Shown piece by piece: positions 7,464 through 14,500 of a stretch of 26,334 nucleotides of DNA (its first letter is position 1; each line of letters begins with the position of its first letter). The stretch is taken from the NCBI GenBank assembly GCA_003522105.1, contig DPGF01000006.1, positions 7,938 through 34,271 of the forward strand, in the 5' to 3' direction. The stretch is from Oscillibacter sp. Lineage in GTDB: Bacteria; Bacillota; Clostridia; Oscillospirales; Oscillospiraceae. The notes under the pieces were generated by a model, which did no database searches, was not told where the DNA came from, and worked only from the letters and a program-made list of their open reading frames with translations. The position numbers and the translations under genes are program-made.

Positions 7464-7481
7464 GGGCTTCCCTCACTTGTC
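7455..7481. terminator. Perfect 12-bp hairpin holding both stop codons of convergent genes
   Basis: GACAAGTGAGGG (7455-7466) pairs perfectly with CCCTCACTTGTC (7470-7481) around the loop CTT. The MATE stop TGA (7461-7463) and the hydrolase stop TGA (minus strand, 7473-7475) both lie in the stem, and both proteins end Asp-Lys. There is no T-tract on either side, so termination would rely on stem strength or Rho; it may instead be a 3' end stabiliser. Confidence 0.6.
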
Positions 7482-8438
7482 AAAATGCTCCCAGAAGGCG
7501 CGCATCGCCGCTTCATACGCCCCGCGCCCCATATAGTAGGTTCTGGCGTGATCTGCACCGGGAATGACCAGCAGCTTGCAGAACGAGGCGCAGGCGTCGC
7601 GGTTTTCAAACGCCATGCGCAGCGGAACAAAGTGGTCGTCCTCGCCGTGGATCAAAAGCACCGGCACCTCGGTATTCTTGAGCGCCTCGACGGTGGAGTA
7701 GCTGCCGGACGAGGCGTTCAGTCTCTTTTTGCACAGTCCGTCGGCGATAAACGTCGCCGCGCGCGTGGGCAGGCGGAGATTCTTCTTCATCACATACTGC
7801 CAGATCTCGCGCGGCGAAGTGTAGGCCGAGTCGGCGATCACGCCGCGCACCGCGTCGGGCAGCACGTCGCCCGCAGCCATCAGCACCGTCGCGCCGCCGA
7901 GCGACACGCCCATCAAATAGATGGGAAGCGCTTCCCCAAAGCGTTCCGACGCCCACACAGCCCAATCCACGCAGTCGTAGCGCTCCGTCAGACCAAAGCC
8001 GATGTAGTTGCCCTCGCTCTCGTTCTGCGCGCGCTGCTCCACGTAGAGCACGCTGCACTTCTCGCGCTCCAAAAAGTCTGAAACCAGACCGAAATCCCGA
8101 TACCATGCCGAGCGCCAGCCGTGAAACGCGATCACAAGGCGCTCGGCGTTTTCGCATTCGCGCAAATGGCCCACGAGCGTCAATCCGTCGCGGTTTTCAA
8201 GCAGTACCGTCTCCGTTTCCGAAGAGGCAAGCCGGTTTGCCGCCGTTTTCTGCGCCTCGCGGTAAAGCTCGTCATGGCTCTCCCCTGTAAGATGGTCGCC
8301 GCTTTTATGCTGTAGCGCCTTGGGCATGTCGCGCTTCATGGCAACGTCCATCAGCGTCCTCGTCACGCCGTAGGCCGCCGCGCCGTAGAGCGCTGCGACT
8401 GCTGTGGCGGCAACGGCCGCCTTTGCACTTTTTTTCAT
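7473..8438 (-). CDS. Membrane-anchored alpha/beta hydrolase
   Basis: The 321-residue protein has an N-terminal hydrophobic stretch (AKAAVAATAVAALYGAAAYGV, about residues 5-25) that acts as a signal anchor, followed by an alpha/beta hydrolase fold. The oxyanion strand is LVIAFHGWRSAWYRDF. The nucleophile elbow GVSLGG carries Ser179, the acid is Asp268 in HGEDDHFVP, and the histidine is His297 in GADHARTYY. It resembles the BAAT/YfhR-like hydrolases of Firmicutes, whose substrates are mostly unknown (esters or peptides). I chose the internal ATG at 8438 over the longer frame because GGAGGTCA lies about 7 bp before it and the signal anchor starts there. No clear promoter was found upstream; the gap is shared with the ftsH promoter. 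Confidence 0.85.
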   Translation of the reverse strand: MKKSAKAAVAATAVAALYGAAAYGVTRTLMDVAMKRDMPKALQHKSGDHLTGESHDELYREAQKTAANRLASSETETVLLENRDGLTLVGHLRECENAERLVIAFHGWRSAWYRDFGLVSDFLEREKCSVLYVEQRAQNESEGNYIGFGLTERYDCVDWAVWASERFGEALPIYLMGVSLGGATVLMAAGDVLPDAVRGVIADSAYTSPREIWQYVMKKNLRLPTRAATFIADGLCKKRLNASSGSYSTVEALKNTEVPVLLIHGEDDHFVPLRMAFENRDACASFCKLLVIPGADHARTYYMGRGAYEAAMRAFWEHFDK

Positions 8439-8485
8439 AACTGTGACCTCCGTGTATCTAAACTGTAAACTCTTATCCGGGAGAC

Positions 8486-8514
8486 TGGACAGCGGCATTT
8501 CCCCGTGCTATACT
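8486..8514 (+). promoter_or_regulatory. Promoter of ftsH
   Basis: A -35 TGGACA (8486-8491), a 17-bp spacer and a -10 TATACT (8509-8514), with TG two bases upstream of the -10 box. This leaves a leader of roughly 135 nt before ftsH. Confidence 0.65.
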
Positions 8515-8565
8515 CCCTGTTAATCTAAGCTTTGGGCGGTTTTGACCGTTCCTTTCTTCTTTTAG

Positions 8566-8594
8566 CGTAGCAAAAACTCTGGCTTTTTGCTACG
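8566..8594 (+). other. Hairpin in the ftsH leader
   Basis: The arms CGTAGCAAAAA (8566-8576) and TTTTTGCTACG (8584-8594) pair perfectly over 11 bp around the 7-nt loop CTCTGGC. It lies about 64 nt before the start codon and is followed by a short T-run (TTTTTCCC at 8601-8608). It could be an attenuator or an mRNA-stability element; no CIRCE or other known heat-shock operator is seen. Confidence 0.5.
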
Positions 8595-8657
8595 TTCAGT
8601 TTTTCCCATTTGTATGCACTTTTTGCCGGAAATTCAAACGATCGGAGGAATCCTTCC

Positions 8658-10478
8658 ATGAATGAAGTCAAATCCCCGAAAAAGCCGCTGCTCTACTACT
8701 ATGTGGTGGCGCTCCTTGTTGTGATGCTCTTCAATTTTATCGCCATGCCGTGGATGGCCGAGCATCAGATCAAAGAAGTGGACTACAACACCTTCGTCAC
8801 CATGACCGAGCAGGGCGAGGTCGGCAAGGTGGAGATCCAGCAGCAGGACAACCGCATTCTCTTCACAAGCGCGGATGAAAAAACGGTCTACAAGACGGCG
8901 ATGGTGCCGGACGACGGCCTTGTGCAGCGTCTTCTCGACGCAGGCGTTTCCACCACGGGCGAGGAGATCGAGCAGACGTCTACGCTCGTCAGTATTCTTG
9001 CGTGGGTGTTGCCCATCATCATCTTTGTCGCGCTGGGACAGTTCATGTCCCGCAAGATGATGGAGAAGATGGGCGGCGGCAACTCCATGATGTTCAACAT
9101 GGGAAAGTCCAACGCCAAGGTGTATGTCAAATCTGCCGAAGGCATCCGCTTCAGCGACGTGGCAGGCGAGGACGAGGCCAAGGAGAACCTCACCGAAGTC
9201 GTCAACTACCTGCACGACCCCAGCAAGTATCAGGAGATCGGCGCGTCGATGCCCAAGGGCATCCTGCTCGTCGGCCCTCCGGGAACCGGTAAAACGATGC
9301 TCGCCAAGGCGGTCGCCGGCGAGGCAAACGTGCCGTTTTTCTCCATGTCCGGCTCGGAATTCGTCGAAATGTTCGTCGGCATGGGCGCAAGCAAGGTGCG
9401 CGACCTCTTCAAGCAGGCCAAGGAAAAGGCCCCCTGCATCGTCTTTATCGACGAGATCGACGCCATCGGCCAGAAGCGCAGCGGCGGCCAGTATGGCGGC
9501 AACGACGAGCGCGAGCAGACGCTCAACCAGCTGCTGACCGAAATGGACGGCTTTGAGGGCAACAACGGCGTCATCATTCTCGCCGCGACCAACCGTCCCG
9601 AGTCCCTCGACCCCGCGCTCACGCGCCCTGGCCGCTTCGACCGCCGCGTACCCGTGGAGCTGCCCGACCTCAAGGGCCGCGAGGCCATTTTACAGGTTCA
9701 TGCCAAAAAGATCAAAATTGCCGAAGACGTGGACTTCAACAAGGTCGCACGCATGGCCTCCGGCGCTTCCGGCGCGGAGCTTGCCAACATCGTGAACGAA
9801 GCCGCGCTGCGCGCCGTGCGCGACGGCAGACGCTTTGCCACGCAGGCAGACCTCGAAGAGAGCATCGAGGTCGTCATCGCTGGCTACCAGAAGAAGAACG
9901 CCATCATGACCGACGAAGAAAAGAAGATCGTCGCCTACCATGAGATCGGCCACGCGCTCGTGGCGGCAAAACAGACGAACTCCGCCCCCGTGCAGAAGAT
10001 CACCATTGTGCCGCGCACCTCCGGTGCGCTCGGCTACACGATGCAGGTCGAAGAGGGCAACCATTACCTGATGAGCAAGGCCGAAATGGAAAACAAGATC
10101 GCAACGCTCACCGGCGGCCGCGCCGCCGAAGAGGTCGTGTTCCACTCCGTCACGACCGGCGCGTCGAACGATATTGAGCAGGCGACCAAGCTCGCCCGCG
10201 CGATGATCACGCGCTACGGCATGAGCGATGATTTCGACATGGTCGCGCTCGAAACGGTGACGAACCAGTATCTTGGCGGCGATGCGTCGCTCGCCTGCTC
10301 CGCCGAAACGCAGACGAAGATCGATCAGCGCGTGGTGGAGCTTGTGAAAAAGCAGCACGAGAAGGCTGTGAATATCCTCACCGAGAACCGCGCCAAGCTC
10401 GACGAGCTTGCACGCCATCTTTACGAGAAGGAAACCATCACCGGCGAAGAGTTCATGCATATCTTAAACGAAGCATAA
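8658..10478 (+). CDS. ftsH: ATP-dependent zinc metalloprotease FtsH
   Basis: The 606-residue membrane-bound AAA+ protease degrades misassembled membrane and short-lived proteins. Two transmembrane segments (about 10-30 and 108-129) flank a small outside domain. The AAA+ domain has Walker A GPPGTGKT (206-213, Lys212), Walker B IVFIDEID (Asp265, Glu266) and the second region of homology with arginine fingers near Arg323/Arg326. The protease domain has HEIGH (His428, Glu429, His432) and the third zinc ligand Asp505 in GASNDIEQAT. It lacks the long acidic C-terminal tail of some homologues. The ATG at 8658 is supported by GGAGGAA 8 bp upstream, so a 16-residue upstream extension of the frame is not used. 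It has its own promoter, a leader hairpin and a long 3' hairpin, so it is monocistronic here. Confidence 0.97.
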   Translation: MNEVKSPKKPLLYYYVVALLVVMLFNFIAMPWMAEHQIKEVDYNTFVTMTEQGEVGKVEIQQQDNRILFTSADEKTVYKTAMVPDDGLVQRLLDAGVSTTGEEIEQTSTLVSILAWVLPIIIFVALGQFMSRKMMEKMGGGNSMMFNMGKSNAKVYVKSAEGIRFSDVAGEDEAKENLTEVVNYLHDPSKYQEIGASMPKGILLVGPPGTGKTMLAKAVAGEANVPFFSMSGSEFVEMFVGMGASKVRDLFKQAKEKAPCIVFIDEIDAIGQKRSGGQYGGNDEREQTLNQLLTEMDGFEGNNGVIILAATNRPESLDPALTRPGRFDRRVPVELPDLKGREAILQVHAKKIKIAEDVDFNKVARMASGASGAELANIVNEAALRAVRDGRRFATQADLEESIEVVIAGYQKKNAIMTDEEKKIVAYHEIGHALVAAKQTNSAPVQKITIVPRTSGALGYTMQVEEGNHYLMSKAEMENKIATLTGGRAAEEVVFHSVTTGASNDIEQATKLARAMITRYGMSDDFDMVALETVTNQYLGGDASLACSAETQTKIDQRVVELVKKQHEKAVNILTENRAKLDELARHLYEKETITGEEFMHILNEA

Positions 10479-10485
10479 TACCAAG

Positions 10486-10525
10486 CGGCCCGGCAAAGCA
10501 CAGACGTTTGTGCTTTGCCGGGCCG
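10486..10525 (+). terminator. Long hairpin after ftsH
   Basis: A perfect 17-bp stem (10486-10502 with 10509-10525) has a 6-nt loop and starts 7 bp after the ftsH stop codon. It lacks a clear T-tract (TTGTGATCG follows), so it is a strong but atypical terminator. Confidence 0.65.
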
Positions 10526-10545
10526 TTGTGATCGTGCAAAAAAGG

Positions 10546-10571
10546 GTGGTTTTCGCAGGCCCGGAAAGATT
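10546..10571 (+). repeat. Left copy of a 26-bp direct repeat flanking the insertion sequence
   Basis: The 26-bp sequence starting GTGGTTTTCG and ending GAAAGATT is identical to 11500-11525. It ends exactly where the left inverted repeat of the insertion sequence begins, so it has the position of a target-site duplication. Confidence 0.9.
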
Positions 10572-10597
10572 TGTAGGTTTGTCAAACATATTGGACA
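10572..10597 (+). repeat. Left terminal inverted repeat of the IS
   Basis: It begins TGTAGG and ends CATATTGGACA, pairing with 11474-11499 at 20 of 26 positions. The stop codon of the shifted transposase frame (10582-10584) lies inside it. Confidence 0.85.
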
Positions 10598-11386
10598 GTG
10601 ACCTCGGCGGGAGACATCCAGCGGAGAGGCCTCATGGGTAAGTTGTTGGAACGACGGTTGTGGACGGCAAGCTGCTTTGCTCAGTTCGGCGGCAGTTTTT
10701 TCAAATAGCGTCGGCAAATTACGCTTGCTACCCGAAAAACGGTTGGTAAACTCAAAACCGTTGTCTGTCTGAACACACTCCACCTTGATGCCGCGGCGGG
10801 CGTACCATGCCCGCAGCTTCCGCAGGAAGTCCGCGGAGGAATAAGTAGATTGCTCCGGATAGGCCGCCAGGAACCGCAGGCGGGTGAACTCGTCGATGGC
10901 GGTGTATTGGAACAGTCGAAGCTCCGGATCTGCGATACACTTCCGAGGCACGACCTTCACATCTACCTGAACGCGCTGACCGGGGTAGGTCATCTGCTCA
11001 TAAGGCTTTGGTTTGTATGCTTTTTTCGGCTTTTCTGGCGGAAACATACCCATTTTACGCATAATACGGAACAAGCTCTCCGGACAGCGGGTGTAGCCCC
11101 GCTGCCGCAGCCGGTGCCACAGTTCGATCATGCCCAGTTTGGGATTTCTGCGGCGCATGTCGCGAATGAGTTTCAGCTCGGCCTCCGTGTGCTGGTTGGG
11201 ATGGCTGTGGGGGCGTCTGGACTGGCAGGCAAGGGACGCCACACTTCCGTCCCATCGCTGCTTCCAGAAATAGATGTACGACCGGCTCTTGTTGTACTTC
11301 CGGCTGGCGCGGCTGACGCCGTATTTCTCTGTGTACTTCATTAGGGATTGCCGATAGGCCATGTCTTGTGTTATACTTTTGCTCAT
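10582..11386 (-). pseudogene. IS481-family transposase, inactivated by internal deletion and frameshift
   Basis: From the ATG at 11384-11386 the frame encodes an HTH region (residues 1-110, YGVSRASRKYNKSRSYIYFWKQ) and the start of a DDE integrase core: Asp142 in VQVDVKV and Asp208 in VQTDNGFEF. The family resemblance stops after FEKTAAEL (residue 235, about 10682). The next 32 codons in another frame (10680-10585) read AKQLAVHNRRSN...MRPLRWMSPAEVTVQYV and end at TGA 10582-10584, which is the normal C-terminus. The piece expected between (GIRHK...YTPRHNGKVERSH..., about 40 residues, from family knowledge) with the catalytic Glu is missing. The original frame instead runs on to 10421, into ftsH antisense. 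AAAGGAG precedes the start. Confidence 0.9.
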
Positions 11387-11459
11387 GAGGGATATGGTCT
11401 CCTTTCGGGCTGGTTTGGTGTGGTAACTTAACTATAACCCATGAGACCATATCCTTCAT
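11385..11459 (-). promoter_or_regulatory. Inverted repeat covering the transposase start site
   Basis: The arms 11385-11401 and 11443-11459 pair at 16 of 17 positions. In the minus-strand RNA the downstream arm contains the start codon and part of the AAAGGAG ribosome binding site, so the upstream arm could hide the translation start. Such sequestering hairpins protect insertion sequences from transcription that enters from outside. Confidence 0.6.
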
Positions 11460-11473
11460 ATTATTTTTTCACT

Positions 11474-11499
11474 TGTCCAATATGTATTGTAGTCCTACA
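11474..11499 (-). repeat. Right terminal inverted repeat of the IS
   Basis: Read on the minus strand it begins TGTAGG and ends CATATTGGACA, matching the left end at 20 of 26 positions. Confidence 0.85.
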
Positions 11500-11525
11500 G
11501 TGGTTTTCGCAGGCCCGGAAAGATT
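11500..11525 (+). repeat. Right copy of the 26-bp direct repeat flanking the insertion sequence
   Basis: Identical to 10546-10571 and starts exactly at the right end of the IS. It ends about 25 bp upstream of the extended -10 promoter of the SLH-protein gene. Confidence 0.9.
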
Positions 11526-11549
11526 CTCCTTCCCTTCCTCATCGTATTG

Positions 11550-11558
11550 TGATATTAT
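11550..11558 (+). promoter_or_regulatory. Extended -10 promoter candidate of the SLH-protein gene
   Basis: TGATATTAT is a TG-n-TATTAT extended -10 element about 31 bp before the GTG start. No good -35 lies 17 bp upstream (TTCCCT at 11530-11535), so activity would depend on the extended -10. Confidence 0.4.
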
Positions 11559-11589
11559 TATATGAACAATTTGTGAAGGAGATGTAGCC

Positions 11590-14500
11590 GTGCAAAAGCG
11601 AATATCCTCTTTTATTCTGGCATTCCTAATGATCCTGACTTTGCTTCCCCCTGCGGCAAGCGCTGCCGACAAGGCGGAACTGAAAGTCCAATTTTCCGGT
11701 CAGGATACCCTGTCGGACAATTTCAATTTTTTTGTATTTAATCACGTGGCGGCCAAATTCTGCCTTGTTTACAGCGATAACAGGCAGGAACCCGTCAGCC
11801 CGGACGATCTGATATTCCCGGATTTTGTCAAGTTCGAGGGTTCCTTCGATGGCGACATGTGCTACCTGTCCATGCAGCACACCGGCGAAGGTGTGATCAC
11901 CTATGAGAAGGATGGAACGACCTATACGATGCCGGTCACTGTCGTCCTTCCCAGTCTTGGGGCCTACTCCTCATCGGAGTTCACCGAAGAGAATCTTATC
12001 GAATCGTTCACGCTGACCGATTCCAACTCAGAGTTTTATCTCGCAATCAAACCGGAGATGGCTGATCAGGGCTTTCAAATAACGGATGTTGTCGCTGAAC
12101 CCGACTCTGATGTCCATAATCCGAGCATCACGACGGTAGCGGACGTTTCTGTGTGCGATGGCGGCCGCTATGCGGCTGTCAAAATCACAGAACCGACCGC
12201 CAGTGGCAATTACCTCGTGCAAATCACGGTATCCACTCCTGACCCTTCTCGCAAAGACAGATGGGCCTTCAGCATATTCATTGCAAATGACCTCCCCAGC
12301 CTCTATTACTGCCACGCATCAAATCGTCAAGGTAAGTGGGAGCTTGATCCTGCCCACGCGACGAACACTCTTAGGTTTCGTATGGACTCCAATCATTTCG
12401 GTGCCTTCTTCTATGGCAGCGGAAGTGCTGTCAAAGAAGGAAAGGCCGAGCTTGTTTCCGCCGATACATTGTCATTTCCCGCGTATCTGGATGTCACGAA
12501 CGCGGAGACCTTTGGCTGCGACATTCCCGGTGTCGTCTGCATTCAGGCCACGCGCTTTGGAGAGCAGGACGAATACGCTAATATCTCCTATGAGCGTGAT
12601 GGTAGCACCTTTACGATTTCCGCCGAGACAGTACTTCCGACTGTTGGGTTTTATACCGAACCGGCGGCAAGCAAAAGTGCTCTCATTTACAGCGGCAACA
12701 GTTTTACCATGACTGAGGAAGATCGCACGGTCTACCTGTGTGTGGATCGCCCTGATCGCTATCGGATCGTCGGCATCAACAGATGGGAGAACGCCAGCGA
12801 TGAAAAGCTGTTCGATATAACAGAGGGTAACGCCGGTGATGAATATCTTGCGTTTACCTTAAAGGATGGCGAAAGCGTTCCCAGCCATGAGTGCCTTCTC
12901 TTTGCAGAGCTTCAGGACAAGCGAAGCGGCAATTCCTGGTCCGATGGAGCATTTCTCTTCCTCCAAAGCGATATCCCGTCGCTGATGTACCGTCAGGTAG
13001 GGCGGGATAACATGTGGGACGGATTCTATGTTCCGGAGGATGCTCCGCTCAGAGGTTCAATGTTCCCTCTTTCCTACCACGACTCCGCCCCCTATGCTTT
13101 CTACTATGGAACGGAAGAAAACTACGTTCCCGTATCGGCTGATGAACTAAGCTCCCAAAACGGATCTGTCAGCATCCTCGAAGGCAACGGCGCAATACTG
13201 ATCACAGGCCTTGTTTTTGAAGGTGAAGATACGATCATCTACACCAACGGCGACATCTCTGCAAAAATGCACGTCAGCATCCAAGCGCCCTACATTGGTC
13301 TTTACAGCAGTGAGAAGGCCAGCGCCGAGACTTATCTGGGCAGCGAAGTCAGCATGGGCAGTGCAAACGACGCTTTTTACGTTATCAAGAACGGCGGCCC
13401 CATCGGAAAAGTCGCGAAGATCCTGCACAGCAACGATCCTCGTGACAGAAGCGGCGATTTCGAGATCTCTTTCTCGAAAGATGGCAGTTGGGCAAGGTTT
13501 GCTCCCAAAGCCGGTATCCTCCCGCAGGGCGGTGAATATGATATCTTCTTTTCCGATGGCCCCGGAAAAAGCTTCACGATCAATCGCACCGACCTCCCCG
13601 CGCTTGACACGCCGTCAGCGCTTGAGTGGCACAAGTTTTATTTTCACGTCGAAACCTCCACCGGCGAGCAGCCGTTCGTTGAACGCATGGGCGCGATGAG
13701 CTTCAAGACAGGCACACTGCTGCAAAATGACTTCTCAGTAGAGATCTATTCTGCCGCAAATTCCTATACCGTCCCGCTCATAACGGAGCACCATCACTCT
13801 GGATCTATGAAACGCGTGGAGCATCTCACCGTGCCGACTTTTATTTACAGTGATCTCCCAAGCGGCACCTACAAATTCCGCGTCCGTTTCAATGGTGACG
13901 GCGCAAATTACCGCAGCAGCGAATGGAGCGAATTTTCCGAAGCATGGACATACACACGTCCGTCGCAGCGCCTGGCCGCCCCGGATCCCGCATTCTTCGC
14001 CTGGGTAAAGCAGAATGACCACTATGCCTCTACATGGAAACCTCTGGATGACGAGGCTGCCGGATACTATCAGGTTCTCTGGTACGTTGAAAAGCAGGGG
14101 CATATGGGGCTAACCGCCGCAAACGGTGATATCCCTCTCCATGTTGCCGACGAGCAGAGCGGGATGATCGTTTCGGAGATAGACGATTCGGTTCTGTTTC
14201 AGAACGGAAACGCCCAAGAGCTTTACTTCCGCGTTCGTGCGATCCCGTATGACATTACAAAATACCGCATCAGCAAAAGTTCTGATTTCAGTGAACCCTT
14301 TGACCTTAATAAAGTCACGGTTTCCGTAAATGACAAGCTCGACAGCATCATCAAAGATACCGGATTGTCCGACGCCCTTGATACCATCAAAAACGTTCAG
14401 GAAGTCCTGAAAAATGACACTGCGGATCTTCATACGGCTATGGCCGCCGACCTTGCAAACTCCGGTGGTCCGTCGAGCGGCACGCTCGAAAAAATAGAGC

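Larger units (their letters stand above)
10572..11499 (-). mobile_element. IS481-type insertion sequence, internally deleted
   Basis: The 928-bp element is bounded by 26-bp terminal inverted repeats (10572-10597 and 11474-11499) that match at 20 of 26 positions. The outermost bases are TGTAGG and the inner ends CATATTGGACA. TGT termini and a single transposase frame fit the IS481 family. A flush 26-bp direct repeat surrounds it. The transposase is broken, so the copy cannot move by itself but may still be mobilised by an intact relative. It sits between the ftsH terminator and the promoter of the SLH-protein gene. Confidence 0.85.
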
